A stretch of 64,000 nt of DNA from Ceratotherium simum simum (taxonomy: Eukaryota > Chordata > Mammalia > Perissodactyla > Rhinocerotidae): positions 1,998,805-2,062,804 of the forward strand of contig NW_004454288.1 in assembly GCF_000283155.1 (NCBI RefSeq), in the 5' to 3' direction. Under the pieces are notes generated by a model. It had not been told where the DNA came from. It saw only the letters and a program-made list of their open reading frames with translations, and ran no database searches. Shown piece by piece: positions 10,960 through 22,329 of the stretch. The position numbers and the translations under genes are program-made. Each line of letters begins with the position of its first letter. Position 1 is the stretch's first letter.

Positions 10960-12400
10960 GCAACCACATGCACCAATGATTGGAAAGACGTATACAACCA
11001 GCTGAGTGGTAGAATTCTGGATGATTTTTCCCTTCTTTTTGTTTTGTATAACGAACCTATTTTTAATTTAAAGTAATCTCTGAAACAGTTACTTAAAAAA
11101 ACAACCATAAAAACTCTCTCCTAAAAACTCAGCTGTGGATATAAGCAATTTCAAAGAAGGTGGAAATGAAATGCAACATCTTTGATTTTATGGGATAAGC
11201 TAAAGCTAGATTCAGGAAAAATAATTGCCTTTAAATGCTTTAGTCATTGAACAAGCAAAAAGTGAAAATAAATGAAATGAGCATTGACCTCAAGAATTAG
11301 AAAGGAAGGTCAACAAAATAAACACAAGGAAAGCAGGAGAGAGCACTTAGAAAAAAAGAACAATCGTAAATTGAACTAGAAAATCCAAGACCAATACAAA
11401 TGGATAGCTACATCCAAGACCTGGTTTTTTAAAAAGACCGATGAAAATAGACAAACCTCTGGGAAATCTAAGAAAATAAAATTCAGAATGGAAAAGACAT
11501 CAGAAGATTGGAATTAGAGGATACTTTTAAAAAACTATCAAAGGATATACTACCACACAAGGCTAAGGAATTTGAAAATCTGGATGAAATGGATTCTTTT
11601 CAAGGAAAATACAAATGAATAAAATTGACTAAAGAAAGAAGTGAGAAATGTAGATGGACCAGTAGCCCTGAAAGAAATAGTAAAAGTTGTAAAAAAACAA
11701 ACAAAACCCCACTTCTCCAAAAGACTCCACGCTCAATTTTATGGATGAGTTCTTTTAAATACACCAACATTAAGTCATTTCCAGACTACTTGAACAGATA
11801 GAGCAAATAAAAAGAAGAAAAGTTCCTCAAGTTGTTTTGATGAAGCTAGCATAACTGATAGCAAAATCCCATAAAAACATCACAAAAAAAGAATATTACC
11901 AACCAAACTTCTTTATGAATATTGATGTTAAAATCCTAAATAGATCCTCATCAAATTGATCCTATTCAAATTGATTCTAACACTATACCAAAAGTACAAT
12001 ACAGCTTGACCCAATCAAGGTTAGTCTTGTAATGCAAGGATGGTTTAATATCAGGAAAGTTATTAACATACCTGATCGCACCAATAAATACAAAGAGGAA
12101 AGCCAAATGAGCAGCTCTGTAGATTTTGTAAAAAACATTTGATAACCATTAATATTCATTTTTCTTAACAACTCTAGGTAAAATTAGAATAAAGGTGTAA
12201 TTGCTTAACATGATGAAGAATTTCTGTGTTAAACAATATCCTCATCAACTTAAAAGCAAAATACTAGAGATAATCCCATATGGTCAAGGGCAAAAAGATA
12301 TCCCTGTTTTGATTTCCATATCATTGATATTTAACCTTGCCAGTTTTTCAGCAAAGATTTTCAAGGATAATAACATCCAGTCAGAAATGGTCTGAGGGGT
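10960..12400 (+). repeat. Old L1 LINE relic (3' tail, then ORF2 region)
   Basis: 10960-11100 resembles an L1 3' tail. From about 11100 the A-rich sequence follows the L1 ORF2 reverse-transcriptase region in sense: 'gaccaatacaaatggatagc', a segment like 'accaaacttctttatgaata', 'ttgatgttaaaatcctaaat', then 'gtaatgcaaggatggtttaa'. Frameshifts and stops throughout; no usable protein remains. It may be several pieces of different ages. Confidence 0.75.
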
Positions 12401-13023
12401 AGCCTCTTCTGGGCATGCTACAATTTGGTGCCTCTTCAAACCTGATTAAAATTTAAACATTTGAATTATACAAGTTGTATGTACTTGTTGAAACAATTCA
12501 AACAATTGATGTAATTCAAGCACCTAAAGTAAAATTAATAATCTTTTCTTCCCCTCTACAAACTAATATCCCTAATAGGCACTGTTTAAAATATATATTT
12601 TCTTCTATATTTTCCCTTGCTTATATAAACATATGGAAACATATGAGTGCTTACATAGGTTCTCTTTAAAGAGCAGGAAATACAAAAGATATGGTTCTTC
12701 AGCTTGCTCTTATCAGTTACCAGTTTATCATGGCTATCCTTCCTGTTAATGCAAAATGCTCTACATGATCAAAACTGATGTTCCTCAAGCATTTGTTCAG
12801 TAGTTAAAAAGTGGAGTGGCTGAGTGCTTTGTGGGGAAGAGTGGAAAAGGAGGACAACTGACAGTGGTCTTCGGCCTCCCTGTCTATGCCCAACAATTCA
12901 GCTCTGGCCCTGAACTTGCATGCTCCACAGAGCAAAATAACATCCCTGCAGTTATCTGGATCCACCCTTCTTAGACAGTAGCTTAACGACCACCTATTTG
13001 TTTCTTAAGTAAGCCTTCTTTAC
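12401..13023. other. Unassigned intergenic stretch
   Basis: AT-rich at first, then mixed composition up to the inverted repeat copy at 13024. No gene and no family assigned. Confidence 0.35.
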
Positions 13024-13156
13024 AATGGCTCATCAGCATCTTCCTTCCAACCACAGAAGAACCTCTCTTTGAGAGGAATTTTGGTGAATACAACGTTCAG
13101 TAACATTTGAGTGCCCCAGCAACGCTTTCATGGATATCTCAGATGAAGGTCTAGGT
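13024..13156 (-). repeat. Copy A of an unassigned inverted repeat pair
   Basis: Its complement aligns with 14195-14327 on the plus strand over the full 133 bp at roughly 80 percent identity by eye. The shared core is 'actcaaatgttactgaac' followed by 'caccaaaattcctctc' and 'agagaggttcttctg'. The two copies lie about 1 kb apart in opposite orientation, with an L1 tail between them. I do not recognise the family. Confidence 0.7.
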
Positions 13157-13319
13157 GTCTCGCCCCATAATCTAGCTCTAAATCTACTGTGGGTGAGGGG
13201 GAGGAGAAATGAGCGCTCATCCACAGCATGTGGAAATTTGGTACAAAATTTATGTAGGGAACCTTGTGCATCAAAATTGGCATGCCATTTGACCAGGTAG
13301 CTTAACATAAAATAATATA

Positions 13320-13725
13320 AATAAATAAATGTATAATGTAAATGATATAAATAAAATAATCAGAGCTACGGGCAAGCTTTTCTGGATAAGGATGTTTACC
13401 ACCAATGTATTTACAACATTAAAAAATTGGAAACAATCTTAATGCTCTTCAACAGAAAATATAATTATGGTACATTCAGGCAATGGAATTCTCTGTGGTT
13501 GTTAAAAATAATGTTACAGAAAAATATTTATTGTCCCAGGAAAATAATTGTGATATGTGGTTGTATGAAAGACATGATTTTGAAATGTTGTATTATACAC
13601 ACACACATAGATAAAAATATTGAAAAAGTGTTTAAAAAGTTCCCCACTTTTATACATAATGTTTAACTAGAAGTATCTTGGGAAGTTGGCTCTCTGAAAG
13701 TGAAACAGTAGGCTCATATGTTACA
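13320..13725 (+). repeat. Old L1/HAL1-type 3' region
   Basis: 'aaaaaattggaaacaatctt', 'aatgctcttcaacagaaaat', 'attatggtacattcaggcaa' and 'tggaattctctgtggttgtt' follow the late part of old L1/HAL1 elements in sense. An AAAT-rich run at 13311-13350 precedes it. Confidence 0.7.
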
Positions 13726-13854
13726 AAGGATTTCTATTCCTAGAAAGCTAAAAACAATGAAAGTCCTGACGTGTGGTTGCTACGAATCTCACGTGGAGAG
13801 GGAGACTCTTCAGAGGTGTTCTGCCTGGACCAAGGTAGGAGGGTTTGACAGTAT

Positions 13855-13990
13855 GGACACCGACCCTCCTCCATTCACTCAACAGTGCTCACTAAGTACC
13901 TACTATGTGCCAGTGCCTCTGCTGGGCACCAGAGACACATCAGGGAATGAAACCAGACTCATTTCTTAGTCCCATGGAGCTCACAAGCCA
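13855..13990 (-). repeat. L2 LINE, 3' end
   Basis: 'cattcactcaacagtgctca', 'ctaagtacctactatgtgcc' and 'catggagctcacaagccagt' are the L2 terminus read on the complement. Confidence 0.8.
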
Positions 13991-14194
13991 GTGTGGGGGG
14001 GGGCACATCTTAATGAAATAACTACATGAATGAATGTGCCCTCAAAGAAAAGAACACATCAACTGTCCCCCTTAGCAGGGGCGATTGGGAAAATGGCCTT
14101 GAGCATCTCCCCTCACCCAGGACCTGCTGGCCCTTCCCTCCTCTTCCTGGGAGCCAGGGCTGATGGTTGGCAGCCCCCAACCTTGAATCTTCCA

Positions 14195-14327
14195 CCTAAA
14201 CCCTCATCTGAGCCATCAATCAGAGCATCACTGGGGGACTCAAATGTTACTGAACATGATAGTCACCAAAATTCCTCTCCAAGAGAGGTTCTTCTGCAGT
14301 TGGAAGGAACATGCTGGTGAGCCATTT
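14195..14327 (+). repeat. Copy B of an unassigned inverted repeat pair
   Basis: Plus-strand partner of 13024-13156. In the matching frame both copies would read SNVTE..HQNSS..REVLL..LEG, but the frames are short and lack a start context, so this probably only reflects DNA similarity. Beyond the 133 bp the flanks do not match. Confidence 0.7.
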
Positions 14328-15084
14328 GTGGAGGAGGGATGAAATGCCAGAGAAGGGGCAGAAACTGCCTTCCTTCATTGTCTTAGTGGCAGGGGATAAG
14401 TGGGGCCTTTGCTGACTGCCCCTCCCCGCAACTGCCCAAGCACAGGACATTCAGAGGGAGGTTCCCCGCCTAGGAAGAGACCTCTTGAGGCCACACCATG
14501 CAGAAAGCAAGGAGAGCGGGTGCAGGAGTAGGAAAGGGGAAGAGAAGCTGCCCCAGGAGAAGGGAAGGCCCTGGGATGACCCGAAAACATTTTCAGTTAC
14601 CAGACACCCCACAGTCCAGATTAGGCCTATTTGTTTTGCACAGTGTTTTTGTTTTTTGTTTTTAATTGAGTTAGTTGCCAGCATTTAAAAATTGGGTGAT
14701 TTTATTTAAAAATCCAAATTTATAGCCCCTTTTGAAAAATCATAAGATTCTGGCACCACTAGTCCCACATCCCTACATTGTAAGAATTCCCAGGAGCTGC
14801 TCTGGCCCTTTAGTTTATCTGTAACTTGCTTCGTGTTGTCTTCCCAGGCCCTGTACATGGTTGCCAAGTACAGCTGCACAGATCGTGCACTGCACAACTT
14901 CAGAAGCTGTCATTCCCATAGACCAATATGAATGGTGCCCCCCGGAATTGTGCCATGTGGTGGCCCTGCCCTTGTTTTCACTTGCATTTTGGATCTCTGA
15001 ATGAGGGATTTTGACATACAGTGCACAATTTGCACAAAAGCCGTATTTAAGAAAGTCAAGGACCACTTGCATCTCCATATGTTA
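14328..15084. other. Unassigned intergenic stretch
   Basis: No gene. The part from about 14700 to 15060 has the look of an old interspersed repeat ('gtgccatgtggtggccctgc', 'cagtgcacaatttgcacaaa') but I cannot name it. Confidence 0.35.
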
Positions 15085-15240
15085 GCCGTGGTTATTTCTG
15101 GCTGGTGGCATTACAGTTGAGTTTTATTCTCTTTGTAATTTTTCACATTTTCCATTTTTTCCACAATGAACATGTATGTATTCCTTCTTTAATCAGAGAA
15201 CAGGGGGTAAACGGCAATAAATGTTACATTAAGAAGAAGG
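15085..15240 (+). repeat. Old L1 3' tail
   Basis: 'ctttgtaatttttcacattt' followed by 'tccacaatgaacatgtatgt' is the typical end of old L1/HAL1 elements in sense. Confidence 0.65.
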
Positions 15241-15254
15241 TAAATCAGGCGCCT

Positions 15255-15805
15255 TGAGATTCTGGCAGGAAGGAGAGCAGAGGCCGGCATTTGCTTGCAA
15301 GCGAGAGGCTGGAAGAGGCAACGGGAGGGTTTCTAAGGAGGCCAGCAGTCCAGGGAATGTGCCAGAAGGGGGCTGTGATTACCATCTGAATGTAACCACC
15401 GTCTTTAGAAATTAGCAAGTGCACGGTGTCCTGGGAACACAGGGAGACGCGGGAACCAGCAGAGGAGCAGGGTGCATCGCCCTAGCAGGGAGGACCGAGG
15501 TTTGCTTTCTTTTCTCTCTCTCCCAGTGAAAGGAAGCGAACAGAGGCTCCAGGCTTGGGACAAGCTTGATTAATTGCCAAGCTGTGGCTAGCGAATAAAA
15601 GTTCAATTAGAATCATGCTTGCTAATGAAAGCCCAGTGCTGGAGCGGGAAACCAGCAGAGGCAGCCCTGCTTTCTGAAAGCGCACCCCTGGGGGCTGGAA
15701 AGGGTGGGGCCGGGGGTGCTGGGGAGAGAATGTGGGTGCTCCCCTGGGCCAGAAGCGCCGTGGGCGAGAGTGGTTTCATTGCAGCCTGGGCAGGAACAAA
15801 CTGCG
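15255..15805. promoter_or_regulatory. Candidate conserved non-coding block
   Basis: Repeat-free, with retained CpGs and an AT-rich core at about 15560-15640 containing 'gcttgattaattgccaagct', 'gttcaattagaatcatgctt' and 'gctaatgaaagcccagtgct'. Clustered homeodomain-type ATTA and TAAT cores suggest an enhancer. No coding evidence. Confidence 0.3.
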
Positions 15806-15809
15806 TTCA

Positions 15810-15925
15810 AGTGCGTAAGCTGTAAACCCTTTTGTACTTCAGTGTCCTCATCTGTAAAGTGAGGATAATAATACCTTCCTCACGGGGTTATTGCAAGAAT
15901 GAAATGGGATAACTTACGGAAAGTT
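15810..15925 (+). repeat. MIR fragment
   Basis: 'cagtgtcctcatctgtaaag' followed by 'tgaggataataatacctt' and 'ggggttattgcaagaatgaa' is the MIR core in sense. Confidence 0.85.
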
Positions 15926-16102
15926 AGTGTTCCTTTCCTTTTTCTCAAGCTAGTTCAATACTTCCAGCTTCCTGAGCCCCTGCAGAAGGCTGGCCGCTGG
16001 GCTAGGCTCTGAGGAAGCAGACTGAGGGATAAAATAGAGCGCCATATTCTTTATGTCTATAATCTCTTTTAACATCACCATGGTCCCATGAGATGAATAT
16101 TT

Positions 16103-16349
16103 TTGTGTGTGTGTGTGAGGAAGATTAGCCCTGAGCTAACATCTGATGCCAATCCTCCTCTTTTTGCTGAGGAAGATTGGCCCTGAGCTAACATCTGGGC
16201 TCATCTTCCCCAACTTTATATGTGGGACGCCTGCCACAGCATGGCTTGATAAGCGGTGTGTAGGTCTGTACCCGGGATCTGAACCTGCAAACCCCGGGCT
16301 GCCGAAGTGGAGCGTGTGAACCCAACCACTATGCCACCAGGCCGCCCCC
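16103..16349 (-). repeat. ERE-type equine SINE
   Basis: Complement orientation: GT-rich tail at the left, then 'gaggaagattagccctgagc', 'gctcatcttccccaacttta', 'ccacagcatggcttgataag', ending with 'ctatgccaccaggccgcccc'. The antisense B box ('gggatctgaacctgcaaacc') is visible. Confidence 0.9.
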
Positions 16350-16354
16350 AGAAC

Positions 16355-16860
16355 TTCATTTTTTACTTTTCATTTTGAAATAATTTTAGACTCACAGAAA
16401 AGTTGAAAAAAATGGTATAGAGAGTTTCTACGTACCCTTCATCCAGCTTTCCCTAATGTTAACATTTTGTGTAACCATCGTCCGATTTTCAAAACTAGGA
16501 AATTAACATTGGTACCATTCAGCTAAGTAAACTACACCCTTCCTCAGATTTCGCCAGTTTTCCCTAACACCCTTTTTCTGGTCCAGGACCCACCCCAGGA
16601 TCCCACATTGCATTCAGTTGTGGTGTCTCTTTAGTTTCCTCCAGGCTTGACAGTTTCTTGTCTTTCGTAATCTTGACACTTTTGATGAGCAGTGGTCAGT
16701 TTTGTAGAATGCCCCTCAATCTGATTTTGTCTGCTGTTTCCTCGTGATTATATTGAGGTTACGCATTTTTGGCAAGAATACCGTAGAAGTGATGTTGTGT
16801 CCTTCTCGGTGCATCCTACCAGGGGGTTCGTGATATTACTATGTCTTATAATAACTTTTT
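16355..16860 (-). repeat. L1 LINE 3' region, old subfamily
   Basis: 'cacagaaaagttgaaaaaaa', 'catccagctttccctaatgt', 'tccaggacccaccccaggat' and 'gagcagtggtcagttttgta' follow a well-known old L1 3' region. Minus orientation is judged from the T-rich left end and is less certain than the element itself. Confidence 0.75.
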
Positions 16861-16861
16861 A

Positions 16862-16935
16862 AAAAACAGATGAGTTAAGAAGTTATGGAGATGAAATAAC
16901 TTGCCTGAGGTCTACAGTTTTGAGCCAGGCAGAAT
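16862..16935 (-). repeat. MIR fragment
   Basis: 'gatgaaataacttgcctgag' and 'gtctacagttttgagccagg' resemble the antisense MIR middle, just right of the L1 piece. Confidence 0.5.
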
Positions 16936-17290
16936 CGCAGTCCGCATAAAAGTGGTCTTGAGAAGCAGGAAGGGTTCATAGACTTGACTACACATGGGAT
17001 TGAAATGTAGGTAGGAGATCATGACTGCACCGTGACTTAAGTTGTCATTCGCACGTAGATGTGAACTAAGCCAAGAAGATCCCCCACAGAGCTCCAGGGT
17101 CACCGATTCGGGAGCGTAAGCAGCATTAGGAGGGCGGGTGGACACAGCGGGAAACCGGGGCTGCATCTGCAGGGGCAGCTCCACTCAGCTGAGCCTGCCG
17201 TGGCCACAAAGGAACGTGGGCCCAGGGTGACCAGATCTTCCAATTTGTGAGAGCGTCCAGTAATCGGGCTTCCCATGTGAAACAGCCTGG

Positions 17291-18468
17291 TTTTTTAATA
17301 CTTTCCCCCAGCTTTGTTGAGATATAACTCACATATGACATTGTGTAGGTTTAAGGTGTACAATATGACGATTTGATACACGTATATATTGCAAAGTGAT
17401 TACCACACTAAGGTTAGTTAACACATCCATCATCTCACGTAATTAACAAGTTTGTGTGTGTGTGTGTGTGTGTGTGTGGTAAGAACGTTTAAGATCTACT
17501 CTCTTGGCAACTTTCAAGTACGTAACAGTATTGTTAACTCTGGTCACCATGCTGTACATTAGATCCCCAGGACTTATTCATCTAACTGGAAATTTGTACC
17601 CTTTGACAAACATCTCCCCATTTCCCCCACCCCCAACCCCTGGCAACCACCATTCTGCTCTCTATTTCTATGTGTTTGGCTTTTGTTTTAGATTCCACAT
17701 ATAAGTCAGATCATATAGTATTTGTCTTTCTCCATCTGACTTATTTTACTTAGCATAATGCCCTCAGGGTCCATCCATATTGTTGCACATCGCAGGATTT
17801 CCTTTTTTTTTTATGGCTGAATAATATTCTATTGTTTACATATACCACATTTTCTTTATCCATTCATCTATTGACAGACACAGGTTGTTTCCACGTCTTG
17901 GTTATTGTAAATAACGCTACAATGAACATGGGGGTACAGATATCTCTTCACCATAGTGATTTCAATTCCTTTGGATATATATCCAGAAGTGGAATTGCTG
18001 GATCATATGGAAACTCCATTTTTAGCTTTTTGAGGAACCTGCATACTGTTTTCCATAGTGGCTGCACCAATTTACATTCCCACCAACAACGCACTAGAGT
18101 TCCCTTTTCTCCACATCCTTGCCAGCACTTACTATCTCTTGTGTTTTTGATAATAGCCATTCTAACAGGTGTGAGATGATATCTCATTGTGGGTTTAATT
18201 TGCATTTCTCTGATGATTAGTGATGTTCAGCATCTTTTCATGTACCTGTTGGCCATTTATTTGTCTTCTTTGGAAAAATGTCTATTCAGGTCCTCTGCCC
18301 ATTTTTTGTTTTTTTTGCTATTGAGTTGCATGAGTTCCTTATATAAATTTTGTATATTAACCGCTTATTTGATATATGGTTTGCAATTATTTTCTCCCAT
18401 TTCATAGGTTGCCTCTCCATTCTCTTGATTGTTTCTTTTGTTTTGCAGAAGCTTTTTAGTTTGATGTA
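17291..18468 (-). repeat. L1 LINE, 3' UTR and end of ORF2 (5' truncated)
   Basis: Complement of an L1 3' end: 'ttgttgagatataactcaca', 'taaggtgtacaatatgacga', then 'atggctgaataatattctat', 'atatccagaagtggaattgc', 'tttacattcccaccaacaac' and 'cctgttggccatttatttgt'. In minus sense, 17948-18205 still encodes the conserved C-terminal ORF2p zone (phrases [46 protein letters not shown]). The element is cut at about 18468. A TG microsatellite lies inside at 17452-17479. Confidence 0.92.
17948..18205 (-). pseudogene. L1 ORF2p C-terminal remnant
   Basis: An 85-codon open frame within the L1 at 17291-18468 encodes the cysteine-bearing C-terminal zone of the L1 reverse transcriptase/endonuclease polyprotein ([16 protein letters not shown]). 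The family protein exceeds 1200 residues, so this is a dead fragment. It marks the orientation of the insertion and has no likely function. Confidence 0.85.
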
Positions 18469-18829
18469 AATGTTGGAAATGAATTAATTTAAAAACAATA
18501 AGAGCAACCCTCTATGGGCAAGCAAAAAACATCTTTTTACTAGATGTGGCTCACATATCACCTCTGGGCAAGGAGAGCAGAGAGCTGAGAAATGATCTTT
18601 GAGGTGAAGGAGGGGGAGAGAAGCCAGCCCCCAAGACCCAGAAGTCTTGGCCTGATGGCTAGCGTAGCAAGTGAGGGCAGCACCCCAAAGCCCAATGGGG
18701 AGGGGCGGGCAGGAGAAGGTAGGGGTGTCAACACTGATGAACGCAGGAGAAAGGCAAAGAACAGTGCGGCAGAGACTGCCAGGGGCCCCTTCCTCCTTCT
18801 TAACAAAATGCTGATACTTAGTGGGGCTC

Positions 18830-19205
18830 ATTGCCACTTGGAATAAAAGACTATCTTCCATTCTCTCTTGTAGGTGAGTATGGCCATGTGATTAAATTGT
18901 GGCCATTGAGATGTAAAAGGAAGTGTGAGGGTCTCCAGGAAGTCTCCTTAAAAGGTAAGGGGACATCCTTCTTTCCTCCTTTCCTTCCTCTGGCTGCCTG
19001 GAATATGGATGTAATGGCTAAGCACAAGCAGCCATCTTGGACCATGAGGTGATGGGCTAAGGATAGTGGAACATAAGGATAGAAGGAGCCTGGGTCCCTG
19101 ATAGCCATGGAGTTACCAGAGCAGTCCTGGACTCCCTATCTCAAGGCTTCTTATTATTGCAAGAGGAAAATAAATTCGTGTATTGCTCACGGTACTGATA
19201 TTTTG
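18830..19205 (+). repeat. Ancient LTR-like element, MaLR/MLT type
   Basis: 'gtatggccatgtgattaaat', 'tggccattgagatgtaaaag', 'agccatcttggaccatgagg', 'gcctgggtccctgatagcca' and an AATAAA at the end follow the same layout as 43160-43625. Both appear to be copies of one old LTR-like family. Confidence 0.55.
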
Positions 19206-19299
19206 AGAGGTTTTGGTTGCATGCATCTTGAGTGAGGAATGAGGAAAGGGCATTTGGTGTGAGAAGGATCCAGCTAGCAAGTTCCATCTGAGATTAAAT

Positions 19300-19472
19300 C
19301 AGTGTTTCTCAAAATGATCCTTATTTCACCAGACATCAGGGTCACCTGTAGTGACCACGCAGATCCCAGGGGACCACCCTAGACCTCCTAAATCAGCCTC
19401 TCTGGAGGGAGATCCTAGAAACTGCCTTGTTACTTGCTTCAGTGGTTTTCTGCACATTAAAGTTTGTAACCT
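19300..19472 (+). repeat. MER5-type hAT DNA transposon remnant
   Basis: Begins 'cagtgtttctcaaaatgatc', continues 'catcagggtcacctgtagtg' and ends 'gcacattaaagtttgtaacc', consistent with a MER5A-type non-autonomous element. Confidence 0.65.
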
Positions 19473-19554
19473 AAAGGAAGGGATGTATAGGGAGGGGAGG
19501 AAGGAAGTAGAGTATTAACGATTTACCTAAATCCAATGTACTTGAAGTGGAGGG

Positions 19555-19905
19555 TTGTTATGTGCACCCTCCTTGTAGGACAGTTACCCATCCCTGCCCT
19601 GTAGAGCTCAGGCAAAGCAACAAGATTTGCTTCAGTCAATCAAATGTGAGCAGAAGTGACATGTGTCACTCCTAAGCAGAACCTCTTAATGCTAGTACAT
19701 GGTTTACCACATCTCAGTAATACTCCACGTAGAGGCTATACTGTCAGCCTGGGTCCTGGAATGAAGATGACATGGAGCAAAGCTTTATTCAACCTGTGCT
19801 GGCAATGTGGAGTGAGCAAGAAAAACCTTCGCTGTGTTAATAAGCCCCTTACATCTGAGGGTTGTTACCGCAGCAGATCCTAACCCATTCTGATTGACAG
19901 CAGCT
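19555..19905 (+). repeat. Ancient LTR-like element (degraded)
   Basis: 'caatcaaatgtgagcagaag', 'tgacatgtgtcactcctaag', 'cagcctgggtcctggaatga' and a TTACCGCAGCAGAT end resemble the same old LTR-like family as 18830-19205. The AATAAA has been lost. Confidence 0.45.
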
Positions 19906-20502
19906 AATTTATCTAAAGCTAATTCACTGAGTTGCCTGTACACATAAACATAAGGATATTTTCTTCAATTTACCTAAGGGAATTTTTAACTTGATTTTTA
20001 ATTTCTTTGAAACATTTTCTAAATGTGTTCTATTTTATTCTTGTGGATGTCTTTTTTCTCTTCTGTCTGAATAACCTTTCTTTAATGTATATGTTTCTCC
20101 CGATAAATATTTTCAGACCTGCAGCATTTTTTACAGGATTTACCAAATTCATCCCTTTTGCTTATTTTTTGTCTCCTTCTTGATTTTTTTTGTTTTGTTT
20201 TGTACTGTGCATGCCTGATGTACTTCAGGAGCTAAGCCAAATTAATATGTGGCGAGCATCCTCTCCTGTTTAAGAAGGCATTGGCTTTTTGACAGCAAGG
20301 ATGAAGACATGAGATAGATGGGTTCAGAATTGTACTGAATTCCACTCTATTTTATTTTTCAAGATACTTAATTCATAAAGGGATTCTGGGACTATGAGAC
20401 ACAATGATACACATGACTTTACTACAAAATATATTTATTACTAAATGATAAAACTTTGCAGAAAAAGTCTCTAGACAAGCTGACAAAACGTCATTACAGT
20501 GT
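19906..20502. other. Unassigned AT-rich intergenic stretch
   Basis: T-rich sequence without a gene or clear repeat. Confidence 0.4.
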
Positions 20503-20598
20503 TTGAACATTCATTCATTCAACAAATACTTAGCGAGCGCCTGAAATCTACCAGGGATACAGCAGGGAATAGACAGGTGGCTGCCTTCGTGGAGGGTT
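20503..20598 (-). repeat. L2 LINE, 3' end
   Basis: 'attcattcattcaacaaata' followed by 'cttagcgagcgcctgaaatc' and 'ccagggatacagcagggaat' is the L2 terminus on the complement. Confidence 0.8.
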
Positions 20599-20639
20599 CG
20601 TTAAGACTAGATGGCTGGAGGCAGGATTTAGGGCCAGTG

Positions 20640-20800
20640 GTATGACTGAGCTATTTACTTCACCCTCCCTCCCCAGAGCCTCAGTTTCCCCATCTGTCAA
20701 ATGCAGATGATCCTAATTCACATGGTTTTATGAGAAATGGCTGAGCTTACGTATATAAAGTGACACGGAGCTGGCAGACTGCAAACGCTTAAGAAGTGGT
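20640..20800 (+). repeat. MIR fragment
   Basis: 'gagcctcagtttccccatct' followed by 'gtcaaatgcagatgatccta' is the MIR core in sense. Confidence 0.8.
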
Positions 20801-21544
20801 AGCCTTGTCGGCATTAGACAAATTATCCTCGAGTGAGGATGCAGGGGCCGTGAACAGAGGTTCCTTTTTTGGAGAAAAGTGTAACCGTGGAGAAAGGAAG
20901 ATGGCACCAGGGCTGAGGGAAAGGGTCATTTGTTTAGCTTGGGACACTTAACTATGCTTACTGGCAGAGGGAGAATGAAAAAATATTGATGACTCAAGAG
21001 AGATAGGCAACAGGTGGAATAAGCCTCGGAAAACCCAGGCTGGTGTGGAATCCGGGGCGGGGGCAGAGAGGACAGGCTCAAACAAGAGGGAGGGAGCCGC
21101 CGCTGCCGAGGCAGTGAGGAAGCCTCGAATGAGAGCATGAAGATGCCTATGAATCCTGAGAGAGGGGGCTAGAAGTTGAGAGCTCTCAGCTCCAGGGGCC
21201 CCTTGGTCTCTGTAAGGCGGAGGACACTGACGTGGCATCTTGAAGTAGTTGGCAAAGGCTGGCCAACTAAGGGCAGCTCTGGCCTAATCCCTTCCCTCTG
21301 GTCCTGCCCCACGCGTCAGCAGGCCCTGAGAAACCAATGGGATGACATTGGGTAGAACTATCCTCTCCTTCCTTGGCTTTTTAAGACTGCCTAAACCCCC
21401 AGCCCCTCAAAAGAAAATTAAAAAAGAACTCATAATATTTCTAATCTGAGAAGCATGCATTTTTTTGCCCTAGGCTTCCTAGGAACCTAAGAGCAGCCAG
21501 GTTGTCACTCTGTCCCCAGAGCGATGATGTGGGAAGGAGATGGT

Positions 21545-21830
21545 CAGGTCCCCATCACTGAGCCCTTCGATGACTTGCCATTTGCCCTTTGCCTGAGAAA
21601 GGCCAAATGCGTTCACCTGGCTTACGACCTGGCCCTGCTTCCCTCCCTGTTCACTCTGCCTCTATCCTGTATTACAATCGCCTGTTTAAATGTCCGTCTC
21701 CTCGCTAGACTGTAGGTACCTTGTGTCCCGCGGCCTCCAGCCCAGTTCCGTGCTCCTGGCACAGAGCAGAAATCGATAAATGTCTGTGCAATGACGCACC
21801 GAATGAATGAACAAATGAATGAATTCAACG
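21545..21830 (+). repeat. L2 LINE, 3' part
   Basis: 'ctagactgtaggtaccttgt', 'cctggcacagagcagaaatc' and 'cgataaatgtctgtgcaatg' with a GAATGAATGAA end follow the L2 3' terminus in sense. Confidence 0.65.
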
Positions 21831-22094
21831 GTTGCCCAATAGAAACAGTGACCAGCTCTACCTGCAGGTGGCGGTAGTTGAACAGACAGACGCGAGTGGG
21901 AAGGGCATTCAGGAGTCTGCAGACGGCAGTGGGCAAAGAGTGCATGTAGTGGGCAGGGGCTCTTAATGGTTCCATCCGTGTGCCCGAGCGTTCCTTGACC
22001 TTTGTTGCAGGTAAACCACGTTATACTTATGCAGCTGGCTTTTGAGGCTGAAGTGATGGCCTTATCTTTATTAAAATGTGGGTGCTGCGGAGTC

Positions 22095-22328
22095 ATCGGT
22101 GATTAAATCAAGAACATTGGCTTTGGAGTTTAAATCCAGGTTTTGCTACTTACCAGCTGTGAAATCTCGAGCAAGCCTCTTAACTTCTCGAGTCTCGGGC
22201 TAGCCCTTTGAGAAATGGGCATGACGATAATTGTACCTGCCCCCTCGTACAGCTGCTACAGAGGTGGCAGGGGCAGTGAGGCGCTCGGGGGCACCTGGCA
22301 CGGAGCAGGGCGCAGGCATTTAGCGGTG
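22095..22328 (+). repeat. MIR SINE
   Basis: 'aacattggctttggagttta', 'aatccaggttttgctactta' (tRNA B box region) and 'ccagctgtgaaatctcgagc' show a nearly complete sense MIR. The right end borders directly on the CpG island and shares its high GC content. Confidence 0.8.
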
Positions 22329-22329
22329 A

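Noticed and set aside
13033..14320. Similar peptides encoded by the two inverted repeat copies (possible small gene pair)
   Set aside because: The similarity follows from the DNA repeat itself. The frames extend into unrelated sequence and lack start context, so I report the repeat rather than genes.
17452..17479. TG run as a possible regulatory element
   Set aside because: Ordinary microsatellite inside an L1 3' UTR.
21686..22096. 136-codon minus-strand frame
   Set aside because: It overlaps an L2 fragment and its neighbour; no coding character.
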